NCBI GenBank assembly: GCA_016124535.1
Contig: WGNK01000003.1
Span: forward strand, 102,001-166,000
Direction: 5' to 3'
DNA from: Azospirillum sp.
GTDB lineage: Bacteria > Pseudomonadota > Alphaproteobacteria > Azospirillales > Azospirillaceae
Length of the DNA: 64,000 bases
Below are positions 1 through 8,579 of the stretch, piece after piece. Position 1 is the stretch's first letter. Each line of letters starts with the position of its first letter. The translations under genes were made by a program, and so were the position numbers. A model generated the notes under the pieces. It had not been told where the DNA came from, did no database searches, and was given only the letters and a program-made list of their open reading frames with translations.

Positions 1-630
1 CTCCCGGGCGACCGTCTCCATTCGCGTGATGAACTCTTTGAACCGCGGTTTGCTCAGGATGCGTGGTGAATACTGCAGGTCCATCAGCAGGGTTTCGATA
101 TCGGCATCGTGCAGCCGGTCCAACCCCTGCCGTACCAGCTTCTGATAGTCGTCGAGGTTCATCCCCCGCAGCACCGCATTGGCACCAACCTGCCAGATCA
201 CCAGATCGGGGTGATGGGCGAAGACATCGCGATCGAAGCGTGCCAACATCTGGGGCTCGACCTCGCCATTGACGCCGCGGTTGAGCACCGTGATCGATCG
301 ACCGGGGTAGCGTTCACGCAGCAGCGCTTCCAGGCGCTCCGGATAGGCGGCGTCTTGCGAGCTGGCGCCGGCGCCGCCGGTCGAACTCGATCCGATCGCG
401 ACAATCACGACCGGTAGCCCCTGCTCCAGGCGCGCGCTGATCTTGCTGAGCGGCAGCGTCGCAATCTTCTGGCCTGCGGCAACCTGACAACTCTGGGGAA
501 TTTCCTCTGCCGGTCCGGACATCGCCGTCAGGCACCAGACCGCCGCGACCAGAAGTGCGAGTGCGGGTCCAAGCCGTCCGGCCCGCGGCCGGCTGCCCTG
601 TGCGACCGCTGCAATGATCCGCTTACGCAT
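1..630 (-). CDS. SGNH/GDSL-type hydrolase, partial (runs off left edge)
   Basis: Open from an ATG at 630 to the window edge, 210 residues visible. An N-terminal hydrophobic stretch (about residues 21-37) looks like a signal sequence or anchor, so the protein should act in the periplasm. SGNH blocks are recognisable: block I GSSS around residues 80-83 with the likely nucleophile Ser82, block II RGVNG around 118-122, and block III VGAN around 148-151. The C-terminal Asp/His block lies beyond the edge. It begins 36 bp after the stop of a paralogue and sits third in an opgC operon, which suggests a role in adding or removing acyl groups on a periplasmic or surface glycan. A G-rich stretch ahead of the ATG may serve as ribosome binding site. 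Family call is firm; substrate is inference. Confidence 0.8.
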   Translation of the reverse strand, partial: MRKRIIAAVAQGSRPRAGRLGPALALLVAAVWCLTAMSGPAEEIPQSCQVAAGQKIATLPLSKISARLEQGLPVVIVAIGSSSTGGAGASSQDAAYPERLEALLRERYPGRSITVLNRGVNGEVEPQMLARFDRDVFAHHPDLVIWQVGANAVLRGMNLDDYQKLVRQGLDRLHDADIETLLMDLQYSPRILSKPRFKEFITRMETVARE

Positions 631-666
631 CAGACTTCGGCCCCCCCTGGGCGGCGGGCGAAGCCG

Positions 667-1458
667 TCAATGGATCGAACCCGGGCTGGGTTCCGATTCG
701 GCGCCCGTATTGGTCGGTTGGTCGGCCTTTAAGGCAGCCCTTTCGATCATCTCTGCCAGCAACAGCGCGAGGCAGCCATGGACCATGTCTGCCTGACGCA
801 GTTGCTCGGCACGAGTTTCTTTAGCGAAATCCAGCAGGCCAGATTCAACCCAATGCTTCATCGTATCATATCTATGAAAAAACAACACGTCTTTAATCTG
901 GGTTAGCCATTGCATCTGTTCGATATAGGGCGCCAGGTTGATCATGGTCGTCGATACCGGGGTATACTGCATATCCATCAGGATGACATCGACGCCATGC
1001 TGCTGGAGCTGATCGATCCCGCTCCCCAGCGCCGCGCCGAATTCGTCGGGTGCGATCCCCTGGATGGCGTCGGTGGTGCCGGTTTGCCATATCACCAGAT
1101 TGGGATGCTCGGCGATCACCTCCGGAGCGAAGGCCGCGATCATTTCCGCCGCGGTCCAGCGGGGCCGGGCGAGATTGGCGACATCGACCCGGCGCGGCGC
1201 CAGGCGCTGGCGGAGGTCCTGCTCAAGCCGGGCCGGATAGGCCCGGTCGGCCCGGCTTACCCCCTTTGCGGTCGAGGACGCCGTACCAACCACGATCACG
1301 CGCAAAGGCCCGCCGGCCAGCAAGGCCGCCTGAACGCTGGGGAGGCGCGCGTCGACATAGACAGCGCTGTCCGGTGCCGGACAGGAGGCTGCAGATTCGG
1401 GGGTCTGGGCACCAGCCGATCCGGCCAGCACAACCGCCAAGACGGCAAGCGCCCTCAT
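667..1458 (-). CDS. exported SGNH-hydrolase paralogue with altered oxyanion blocks
   Basis: 263 residues with a clear signal peptide (hydrophobic residues 4-16, cleavage near AGA-Q at 17-18). It aligns along its length with the neighbouring SGNH hydrolase: the segment VIWQ-G is shared in block III, and DMVH at 224-227 matches the block V Asp-x-x-His. Block I keeps a Ser (61) but its preceding Gly is Thr59, block II Gly positions are Ala97 and Arg100, and the block III Asn is Thr129. In this superfamily those Gly/Asn residues form the oxyanion hole, so activity may be weak, changed or lost. Its start overlaps the opgC stop by 4 bases (ATGA), implying translational coupling. A binding or accessory role beside the intact paralogue is possible. 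Confidence 0.75.
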   Translation of the reverse strand: MRALAVLAVVLAGSAGAQTPESAASCPAPDSAVYVDARLPSVQAALLAGGPLRVIVVGTASSTAKGVSRADRAYPARLEQDLRQRLAPRRVDVANLARPRWTAAEMIAAFAPEVIAEHPNLVIWQTGTTDAIQGIAPDEFGAALGSGIDQLQQHGVDVILMDMQYTPVSTTMINLAPYIEQMQWLTQIKDVLFFHRYDTMKHWVESGLLDFAKETRAEQLRQADMVHGCLALLLAEMIERAALKADQPTNTGAESEPSPGSIH

Positions 1459-2630
1459 TGTGCCCCTCCCATCGACGCCACATCGCCGAGCGGCTGTTTC
1501 ACCGACCGCACGCGCGGCGGCGCCTTTTCCATCGCCTGGTACCAGGCCAGCACATAGGCGACGCCGATCATGCTGGCCGCCCCGGCGATGCTGACCGCCA
1601 GCTGCGCGGCCAGGGATTCATCGATCTCGACCAGCACAAAATGCCCGGCGAACGCCAGGACCGTACCAACGCAGAACACTTGCAACGACTGCTTGCCGCA
1701 AGCCCGCAGCGGCGCCGCCACCCGCCAGCTGAGAAATCCTGCCTGAGGCCCGACCATCCGCACCACCAGATAACCAACCGCCAGGAAGTGGACCAGACGC
1801 AGCAGGTCGAGATTGGTCTTGTCGATCGGATAGAGCAATCGTCCCAGCCAATTGGGCAAGTAGACGCTGAGTTCGGCGAAATGCCAGGTCAGCACGACCA
1901 GGAAGGCAAAAGCCAGATAGAGCGCCGCCGCCACGGTCAGCGCCGGATGGTTGGGCGCGAGCGGGGTCGGGGCGCCGTGCCGACGGCCGAAAAAGGCGCC
2001 GATAACAAACAGAAATTGCCAGCACAGTGGATTGAAGAACCAGGTGCCGCTGGGATAGGTCGGGAGATTCCAATCGAAAATCCGGGCCGCTGCGTAGAGT
2101 GCCGCCGATCCGACCAGAACCATCCAGGGCCGCCGGTGCAGCAGCCACAGGATGCCGGGGAAGCCGATCAGCAGAACCATGTAGAGCGGCAAGATATCCA
2201 TGTTGCGGGGCCGGAATTTCAATAGCAAGGCCTGGACCAGGCTTGCATGGGGCTGGCTCAGGAAATCGACCACCTTCATTTCTTCAGTGTACATCGGATT
2301 GTCGAAGGTCTGGGCGACATAGGCGATCTGAGCAGTAAACAGAACGAACAAGAATATGTGCGCCACGTATAATTGCCAGACCCGGTGCATGATCCTCGCC
2401 GCGGCATAGGGAAAGCCATGCTCCCTGAGGGCCGAGCCATAGGCCAGCGCCGCGGTGTAGCCCGAGATGAAGATGAAAATTTCCGTGGCGTCGCTGAATC
2501 CGAAATTTCGGATGGTCACCCAGCTGACGAAATTCGACGGAACATGGTCGAGGAAGATGAAAATCAGGGCAAGCCCGCGGAAAAAATCGAGCCGCAGATC
2601 ACGTTGCCTGGTAGAAGCCGGCCGCGCCAT
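1455..2630 (-). CDS. opgC: OpgC-type membrane acyltransferase
   Basis: 391 residues from the ATG at 2630; a longer TTG start at 2651 lacks support. The sequence opens with RLDFFRGLALIFIFLDH, the conserved first-helix motif of OpgC proteins (RxxDFxRGxxL...DH), followed by about ten hydrophobic segments. Known members transfer acyl groups (succinyl in Rhodobacter) to osmoregulated periplasmic glucans across the inner membrane. It is first in an operon with two exported SGNH proteins (4-base overlap with the first), which resembles acyltransferase/SGNH pairs in polysaccharide O-acylation. No opgG/opgH glucan synthesis genes are visible, so the glycan acceptor is unknown. Family call is secure; substrate is inferred. 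Confidence 0.85.
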   Translation of the reverse strand: MARPASTRQRDLRLDFFRGLALIFIFLDHVPSNFVSWVTIRNFGFSDATEIFIFISGYTAALAYGSALREHGFPYAAARIMHRVWQLYVAHIFLFVLFTAQIAYVAQTFDNPMYTEEMKVVDFLSQPHASLVQALLLKFRPRNMDILPLYMVLLIGFPGILWLLHRRPWMVLVGSAALYAAARIFDWNLPTYPSGTWFFNPLCWQFLFVIGAFFGRRHGAPTPLAPNHPALTVAAALYLAFAFLVVLTWHFAELSVYLPNWLGRLLYPIDKTNLDLLRLVHFLAVGYLVVRMVGPQAGFLSWRVAAPLRACGKQSLQVFCVGTVLAFAGHFVLVEIDESLAAQLAVSIAGAASMIGVAYVLAWYQAMEKAPPRVRSVKQPLGDVASMGGAQ

Positions 2631-2649
2631 GCGCCACCCACCCGCTCGC

Positions 2650-2706
2650 AACCCGCCCGACGGGCGGTCATGGAACCGTAACCCGCCCGACGGCGGTCAG
2701 GAACCA
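2650..2706. repeat. imperfect tandem direct repeat upstream of opgC
   Basis: Two copies of about 27 bp containing ACCCGCCCGACGG then CGGTCA and GGAACC lie head to tail (about 2651-2677 and 2682-2706); the second copy lacks two bases. They fill most of the short space between the actP terminator and the opgC start. They could be a regulatory duplication or a slippage product. Confidence 0.6.
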
Positions 2707-2708
2707 CC

Positions 2709-2750
2709 GAAAAGAAAAAGTGCCCCAGGACCAATCGTCCCGGGGCACTC
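2709..2750 (-). terminator. rho-independent terminator of actP
   Basis: On the minus strand an AGTGCCCC / GGGGCACT 8-bp stem (2719-2726 with 2742-2749) with a 15-nt loop is followed directly by a T-rich run (A-rich at 2710-2719 on the plus strand). It lies 49 bp beyond the actP stop. Confidence 0.85.
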
Positions 2751-2798
2751 CCAGTCATAGCACAGCTCTTTTCGCCCTTAAAAGGCGTTGTCGCCGTC

Positions 2799-4511
2799 TC
2801 AGTGAACCGAAGCGCCTTCTGCGCCCAGCCCGGTCTGTGACCGGACGAACTGCGCCTTGAACAGCTCCCGCTCCCGGGCACCCTGCTCGCTGTTGTCGGT
2901 GATCGAGAAGAACCAGATACCGGCGAACGCCAGGGTGATCGAGAACAGACCAGGATTGGCATAGGGGAAGATCGCTTGGGGATGCCCCATGACGCTCTGC
3001 CACACGGTCGGCCCAAGGACGAGCATGACCACGGCGCTGATCAAACCCAGCCAGCCGCCGCAGACCGCGCCGCGGGTCGTCATCTTGCCCCAGAACATCG
3101 ACATCATGAGCAAGGGGAAATTGGCGCTCGCCGCGATGACGAAGGCCAAGCCAACCATGAAGGCAACATTCTGCTTCTCGAACGCGATGCCGAGAACGAC
3201 CGCGACGATGCCCAGGATCACGGTGGCCACTTTGGACACCCGAATCTCGTCCCGCTCATTGACCCGGCCCTTGAAGAAGACCGAGGCGTAGAGGTCGTGG
3301 CTGACCGCCGAGGCGCCAGCCAGGGTGAGGCCCGATACCACGGCCAGAATGGTCGCGAAGGCCACCGCCGAGATGAAGCCGAAGAACAGATCGCCGCCGA
3401 CAGCATGGGCGGTGTGAATAGCCGCCATGTTGTTGCCGCCGATGATCTGAGTGGTCTTGAACGCCGCATCACCCGGCAACGGCGGAGAGGTGATGAAGAT
3501 CGGGTTGCTCGGGTCCATGATCAGCACGATCGCGCCGAACCCGATGATGAAGGTCAGGATGTAGAAGTAACCGATGAAGCCCGTGGCATAGAGCACCGAC
3601 TTGCGCGCTTCCTTGGCATCGGAGACAGTGAAGAAGCGCATCAGGATATGCGGCAGGCCGGCGGTGCCGAACATCAGGGCCATACCGAGAGAAATCGCCG
3701 AGATCGGATCGGAGATCAAGGCGCCTGGCGCCATGATCGCCAGCTTCTTGGGATGGAATTCAACCGCCTTCTTGAAAATCGCCTCGGGGCTGAAGCCGAA
3801 CTTGTAAAGCACCATGAACGCCATGAAGGTGGCGCCCGACAGCAGCAGGCAGGCCTTGATGATCTGCACCCAGGTGGTTGCGATCATGCCGCCGAACAGC
3901 ACATAGGTGATCATCAGTGCGCCGACGATCACCACCGCCATCCAGTACTCCAGACCGAACAGCAGTTTGATCAGCTGACCGGCGCCGACCATCTGAGCGA
4001 TCAGATAGAACGCCACGGTGGCCAGGGTACCGCACGCCGCCAGAGAACGAATCGGCGTCTGGCTGAAGCGATAGGATGCAACGTCAGCGAAGGTGTATTT
4101 GCCGAGGTTACGCAGGCGTTCCGCGATCAGGAACAGGATGATCGGCCAGCCAACCAGCCAGCCCACTGAATAGATCAGGCCGTCGTAGCCGTTGGCATAG
4201 ACCAAGCCGGCAATGCCGAGGAACGAAGCCGCCGACATATAGTCACCGGCAACCGCCAAGCCATTCTGAAAGCCGGTGATGCCGCCGCCTGCGGCGTAGA
4301 AATCCTTGGCCGTCTTGGTTCGCTTCGCCGCCCAATAGGTAATCACCAGGGTGAAGCCGACGAAGGCCACGAACATGACCACGGCTTCGAGGTTGAATGC
4401 CGACTTCTTGGCCTCGCCAGCGATCGCGTCAGCAAGCGCCGGATACGGCATCAGGCCGCCTAGAATGGCCGCCCCGATCCCGGCTGGGAGAGATTTCAAC
4501 AACCCTCTCAT
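2799..4511 (-). CDS. actP: cation/acetate symporter ActP (SSS family)
   Basis: 570 residues, the usual length for ActP. It has a cleavable-looking N-terminus (hydrophobic to about residue 28, ending ALA-D), then about 13 hydrophobic segments with sodium:solute symporter signatures such as [14 protein letters not shown] near residue 90. Members carry acetate and related short monocarboxylates into the cytoplasm with Na+ or H+. The start overlaps the stop of the upstream DUF485 gene by 4 bases (TCAT on the plus strand), the same pair as yjcH-actP in enterobacteria. In this window acetate import fits with the acyl-CoA ligases, thiolase and PHA synthase. Confidence 0.93.
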   Translation of the reverse strand: MRGLLKSLPAGIGAAILGGLMPYPALADAIAGEAKKSAFNLEAVVMFVAFVGFTLVITYWAAKRTKTAKDFYAAGGGITGFQNGLAVAGDYMSAASFLGIAGLVYANGYDGLIYSVGWLVGWPIILFLIAERLRNLGKYTFADVASYRFSQTPIRSLAACGTLATVAFYLIAQMVGAGQLIKLLFGLEYWMAVVIVGALMITYVLFGGMIATTWVQIIKACLLLSGATFMAFMVLYKFGFSPEAIFKKAVEFHPKKLAIMAPGALISDPISAISLGMALMFGTAGLPHILMRFFTVSDAKEARKSVLYATGFIGYFYILTFIIGFGAIVLIMDPSNPIFITSPPLPGDAAFKTTQIIGGNNMAAIHTAHAVGGDLFFGFISAVAFATILAVVSGLTLAGASAVSHDLYASVFFKGRVNERDEIRVSKVATVILGIVAVVLGIAFEKQNVAFMVGLAFVIAASANFPLLMMSMFWGKMTTRGAVCGGWLGLISAVVMLVLGPTVWQSVMGHPQAIFPYANPGLFSITLAFAGIWFFSITDNSEQGARERELFKAQFVRSQTGLGAEGASVH

Positions 4512-4813
4512 TTCAAATTCTCCAGGACTTGGCGGTTGAGATCGTCGAATTCGCCGTTGGCCCGGCGGACATAGAGCCCGGTGAGGACGAAGGCGGAGAC
4601 GATGACACCGATGCCGAGCGGGATTCCGATCGTCATCAAACCGCCGGCAATCGGCTGGGCCAGGAAGCTCTTACCGAAGGCGACGATCAGGATAAAGCCG
4701 AAATAAATCACCAGCATGGCGATTGACAACGACCATGCATACGATGATCGCTTTTCGACTAACTCCTGGAACTTTGGGTTCGCCAAGATATTGTCAAGAT
4801 TACTTTGTTGCAT
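4508..4813 (-). CDS. DUF485 inner-membrane protein, ActP partner (YjcH-like)
   Basis: 101 residues from the ATG at 4813, chosen because a GAGGGA ribosome binding site lies about 10 nt upstream; a longer frame to 4849 has no support. After a short charged N-terminus ([15 protein letters not shown]) come two hydrophobic segments (about residues 26-46 and 58-79), the normal DUF485 layout. It is translationally coupled to actP. DUF485 proteins are usually co-transcribed with acetate/solute symporters and are thought to assist them; the exact role is not known. Confidence 0.9.
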   Translation of the reverse strand: MQQSNLDNILANPKFQELVEKRSSYAWSLSIAMLVIYFGFILIVAFGKSFLAQPIAGGLMTIGIPLGIGVIVSAFVLTGLYVRRANGEFDDLNRQVLENLK

Positions 4814-4849
4814 TGTGCGTTCCCTCACTAGGACGCCGCTATGTCCCAT

Positions 4850-5605
4850 TTCTTATTTTGGGATGAGTCGGCATGGTAGATCACGACTTGACTTTATTTT
4901 TATTGCTTTCAGACTTGTCTCGATTATCTCCTGCTGACGTTCCTCGCCATATCCTCCATCCGTCCATCACTGGGTGGAACCACCCGGCCCCGCCCTTTCC
5001 GGTCGTTAGTATGGGCCAAGCGGCAAATCCAGCAAACTGATTAGTACCGCTATCAAACAGGTGGTGCTAAAATGCCGCAGGGCTGAGTGCCCTGGACAGA
5101 GCGACTAACCGCCGCCGCCGGAGTCTCAACAGGCGCCGCTTCACGTGAGCCTTAGGCAGGATACCCTGAAGCCCCCGCAGGACCCAACCATGATCCCGGC
5201 CAAAGTTGAGCATACACTAAATAAGATTTCGCAACGCCGCTCCCGCATCCCTCGTCCGAGGGCGATACCGCGCCTATATCTGAACCTCGCGTGGCTGGCA
5301 ACCCGCCCGGAAGCTTCGTCAAGACAGCATAGACTTAGGCTACCAACCTGGTAGCTCGATTCAATGTAAATGAGCCATATCATTTTGCCTGATCCGATAT
5401 AAACCACGCATAAATATTGTTTGGGTGCTCATTGGCATTCTTGCAGCGATCGTGCCCCACTAGGGCGATTTCCACGGCGATATGGTTGCTCATGATATAA
5501 CTTCATTATAAACAGGCGGGCTTGCCGCTGCCCCCGTCGGGCGTTCGGTACGCTGCAGACTGCCAGCAGGCTCCACGACCCCAGCCGATCGTCATTGCAT
5601 CATCA
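4850..5605. other. 755-bp intergenic region, AT-richer, with three hairpins
   Basis: No convincing gene on either strand; the longest frames lack codon bias and recognisable domains. Three perfect inverted repeats stand out: GGGTGG-AA-CCACCC (4972-4985), CAGGGC-N5-GCCCTG (5078-5094) and GCTACC-N5-GGTAGC (5339-5355). None is followed by a T tract. The region separates the divergent actP and kdpDE units and so must hold their promoters; it could also hide a small RNA or decayed sequence. Confidence 0.4.
5486..5512 (+). promoter_or_regulatory. candidate sigma-70 promoter for kdpDE
   Basis: TTGCTC (5486-5491) and TATAAA (5507-5512) are separated by 15 bp, slightly short for a vegetative promoter, about 95 bp upstream of the chosen kdpD start. 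Seen by eye only. Confidence 0.3.
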
Positions 5606-7153
5606 ATGCGCACTGCCTCAAACTCCCGATTCTCCCGGCCGCCCGGTCGCACCGTCGACCTCCTCCCCGCCGGCCTCTTGGTCGTCATCGTCATCGCCGC
5701 CTCAATGGATGCCGCCGCCCTCATTCTCAGCCACGGATCGGTCAGCAAGGTCGCCGTGACCATGCTGTTGCTTTTGGCTGTGGTGTGGATCGCGATCCGG
5801 TTCGGTCGCTTATGCTCGACGCTGACCGCGCTCGCCGGTGTTGGCACGATCAATTATTTCTTCCAGGAACCGTTCTATTCGTTCGGGCTGGTCAAGACCG
5901 AAGACATCGTGACCCTCATGGTGTTCATGGCAACCGCCGCGATTACCGGTGGTCTGGCCGCCCGCGCCCGCGAGGAAGCGTCGCGCCACCGCGAACAGGC
6001 CGAGATCGCGCGCCAACGCACCGACGAGGTGAGCACGCTCTATGTCGTCGGCGAACGGATCGCCGCGGTCCAGAATGTCGCGGAACTCACCGCACTGATC
6101 GAACGGGAGATACCGCCCCTGCTTGGGATCGACGCCCCGCTGGCGCTGATCCCGACTAAGGATATCGACCGGTTGGCGTCCGCCGATGGCTTGGCTGCCG
6201 GGGAGACCCTGCGGTCCGGCCAGGTCAATCGGGGCGGCATCGGCAACGGTCGGCTGTTCATCCCGGTGCGCACTACCGACTCGACGTTTGGCGTGCTCGC
6301 CGCCGGCCCCGACCTCTCTGCCGCCACCCTGGACGCGCGGCAGTCCCGACTGCTGACCGCGGTCGGCCATCAGGTGGGCATCGCCTATGAGCGGGCGCGG
6401 CTGGCCGAGGAAGTCGCGGAGGCGCGTATCCGCGCCGATGCCGAGCGCTTTCGCGGCGCGCTGCTCTCCTCGATTTCCCATGATTTCCGTACGCCATTGG
6501 GGTCGATCATGGGTGCGGCATCGACCCTGCTGTCCGAGGATGCGTCCTTCACCGAAGCTGGCCGCCGGGAGCTTCTGGCCACGATTTATCAGGCCGCCGA
6601 ACGCCTCAATCGCTATGTTCGGAACTTGCTCGATGTCACGACTATCGAATCGGATGCGGTGGCGCCGGCGCGGGATTGGGTCGACATCGGCGATATCATC
6701 GGCGCCGCTCTGCAGAGCCTCGAAGCCCCCCTGGCGCCGCGGAACCTCAAGGTCGAAATCGCATCCGGCCTGCCGCTGCTCAATCTCGATTTCGTGCTGA
6801 TCGAACGGGTTTTCCTCAATCTGCTCGAGAACGCCCTGAAATTTTCACCGACCGAGTCGGCAATCGAAATTGCGGCGACGCGGCAGAACGATCTGGTGGT
6901 GGTGACGGTGTTCAATGCGGGCTCGGACGTACCGCCCGAGGTGCTACCCCATCTGTTCAACAAATTCTTCCGCGGTCCGGCGGCAATCTCGGTCAATGGC
7001 GCCGGACTCGGGCTGTCGATCTGCCGAGGCTTCATGGCGGCGCACGGCGGCACAATTGAGGCCCTACGCGTCCTGGAACGACGTGGTATGGTGTTTCGCT
7101 TGACCTTCCCGGTGGATCCGGCGGGGCCTGACCGGAGTGCCATCGATGAATGA
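5606..7153 (+). CDS. kdpD: KdpD-like sensor histidine kinase lacking the N-terminal sensor module
   Basis: 515 residues from ATG 5606 (a TTG frame extends to 5522). Order: four closely spaced membrane segments of the DUF4118/KdpD type (about residues 20-105, including INYFFQEPFYSF), a GAF-like region (about 140-265), HisKA with phosphoacceptor His292 in SHDFRTPLG, then HATPase with N box NLLENALKFSP (about 405) and G box GAGLGLS (about 468). Full-length KdpD is near 900 residues and starts with KdpD and Usp domains that sense K+; those are absent here. It overlaps kdpE by 8 bases. No kdpFABC pump is in the window, so the target is unknown. A KdpD-type orphan kinase is the cautious reading. 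Confidence 0.85.
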   Translation: MRTASNSRFSRPPGRTVDLLPAGLLVVIVIAASMDAAALILSHGSVSKVAVTMLLLLAVVWIAIRFGRLCSTLTALAGVGTINYFFQEPFYSFGLVKTEDIVTLMVFMATAAITGGLAARAREEASRHREQAEIARQRTDEVSTLYVVGERIAAVQNVAELTALIEREIPPLLGIDAPLALIPTKDIDRLASADGLAAGETLRSGQVNRGGIGNGRLFIPVRTTDSTFGVLAAGPDLSAATLDARQSRLLTAVGHQVGIAYERARLAEEVAEARIRADAERFRGALLSSISHDFRTPLGSIMGAASTLLSEDASFTEAGRRELLATIYQAAERLNRYVRNLLDVTTIESDAVAPARDWVDIGDIIGAALQSLEAPLAPRNLKVEIASGLPLLNLDFVLIERVFLNLLENALKFSPTESAIEIAATRQNDLVVVTVFNAGSDVPPEVLPHLFNKFFRGPAAISVNGAGLGLSICRGFMAAHGGTIEALRVLERRGMVFRLTFPVDPAGPDRSAIDE

Positions 7154-7889
7154 AGCTCACCGGGTCGCCGTTATCGAGGATGACCCCCAGTTACGCCGTT
7201 TTCTGACCGCGGGTCTGGAGGCCCACGGCTACCAGGTGTCGTGCAGTGAATCCGGTCGCGCCGGGATCGCCTCGATCGTGACCGTGAAGCCGGATGTCAT
7301 CCTGCTTGATCTCGGCTTGCCCGACATCGACGGCACCGCGTTGATCGATGAGATTCGCGCCTGGTCGCAGATCCCGATCATCGTCGTGTCGAGCCGGATC
7401 GCGGTCGGCGACAAAATCTCCGCGCTCGATCACGGCGCCAGTGACTACGTTACCAAGCCCTTCGACATGGGCGAATTGCTTGCGCGGATCCGCGCCTCGC
7501 TGCGTCAGAACATCCGGACCAGCGGCACCGAGCCGACCTTCACCGTCGACCATCTGGTGGTCGACCTGCTGCGCCGGGAAGTCCGGCGCGACGGCGCTCT
7601 GGTCAAGCTCAGCCCGCGCGAATTCGCGTTGCTCCGTTTCCTGGTCGCCAACGCCGACAAGGTTTTGACCCACCAGATGATCCTTAAAGAGGTGTGGGGC
7701 GCGGCCCATCTCCACGACACCCACTACCTGCGCATCTTCATCGGCCGGCTGCGGCAGAAGCTGGAACTCGACCCGGCGCGCCCCCGCCTGATCGTCACCG
7801 AATCGGGTGTCGGCTACCGCTTGCGCGTCAATCGCCCGGAGGAGCGGATGGTCGCCGCCACCGGCGCTGCCGCTCACGCCCCTGCCTGA
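7146..7889 (+). CDS. kdpE: KdpE-like response regulator (OmpR family)
   Basis: 247 residues from ATG 7146, which overlaps the end of the kinase gene by 8 bases; a GTG nine bases earlier is possible. The receiver domain has the acidic pair in IEDD, phosphoacceptor Asp55 in ILLDLGLPD and Lys104 in YVTKPF. The C-terminal half is a winged helix (LSPREFALLRFLVANADKVL, then YLRIFIGRLRQKLE), typical of KdpE. It should be phosphorylated by the adjacent kinase and bind DNA. In other bacteria the target is the kdpFABC promoter, but no such operon is visible here. Confidence 0.88.
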   Translation: MNEAHRVAVIEDDPQLRRFLTAGLEAHGYQVSCSESGRAGIASIVTVKPDVILLDLGLPDIDGTALIDEIRAWSQIPIIVVSSRIAVGDKISALDHGASDYVTKPFDMGELLARIRASLRQNIRTSGTEPTFTVDHLVVDLLRREVRRDGALVKLSPREFALLRFLVANADKVLTHQMILKEVWGAAHLHDTHYLRIFIGRLRQKLELDPARPRLIVTESGVGYRLRVNRPEERMVAATGAAAHAPA

Positions 7890-7923
7890 TTGGCCTGGGG
7901 CAACGGCACGAACCGCCGGCCCG

Positions 7924-8331
7924 TCAGTGCAGCCGACGTTTCGGAGGGCGCTGTTCCGCGTCTTCTTGGGTGGCCGTGGCGACCGGGCTCGCCTGATGGT
8001 GGGCCAGTCGCCAGCCGCCGCCTTCGCGAACGAACAGATTGGTCGCTGCCAGCACCGACTGCCCGATGACCTCCAGGCACAGCACCGCCGCGACATCGCC
8101 ATAGAGCAGTACGCGCTCGTCGCGATGCCGGATTAACGGCGACGCCGGGTTGCTTAAAATTTCCCGCCAGCTGCCCATCACCGCGATGCGATCCGCCAAG
8201 GGTGTCCAGCCGGGGTGAATACAGGCGACCGGATGGTCGCGCGCCCACAGCCCGTCCATGGCCACCAGATCGCGGCGGTTGAAGGCCTCGTAGAAGGCGC
8301 GGTTGGCCGCCAGGAGATAGTCTTGTGTCAT
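7924..8331 (-). CDS. SnoaL/NTF2-like small protein
   Basis: 135 residues from ATG 8331 (an adjacent ATG at 8334 is too close to the GGAG ribosome binding site). The pattern YLLAANRAFYEAFNRRD, then WARDHPVACIHPGW and later GWRLAHHQASP near the C-terminus is that of nuclear transport factor 2-like cone-fold proteins of the DUF4440/SnoaL type. These include enzymes and binding proteins with no common reaction, so function cannot be assigned. Transcribed convergently with kdpE with 34 bp between the stops. Confidence 0.75.
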   Translation of the reverse strand: MTQDYLLAANRAFYEAFNRRDLVAMDGLWARDHPVACIHPGWTPLADRIAVMGSWREILSNPASPLIRHRDERVLLYGDVAAVLCLEVIGQSVLAATNLFVREGGGWRLAHHQASPVATATQEDAEQRPPKRRLH

Positions 8332-8579
8332 CATGGCTCCCGCCGCTGTCGGTCCCGATGCCGAGGGCCCGGCGCCAGCATAGCCGGATGTACCGCGCGA
8401 TGGGAATCGGGGATCGGTCCCGCCGTCACGGATAAGCTCTCGACAAATCCGCCACGCCGAGTAGAATGAATCGAGAACATCGGTATGACGGGCCGGTGGG
8501 CCAGCATCACGCCGACCGAGCAATCCACCGTTTGGCCGCCACACCGATCGCAACCGACCGACCGAGGGGAGCGGCATCG

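Noticed and set aside
2976..4169. Long plus-strand open frame opposite actP (about 397 codons).
   Set aside because: Antisense to a clear symporter gene; composition His/Asp/Arg-rich as expected from a GC-rich shadow frame, with no domain.
5141..5407. 88-codon minus-strand frame in the 4.85-5.6 kb gap.
   Set aside because: No ribosome binding site, unusual composition and no family features; kept only as part of the intergenic description.
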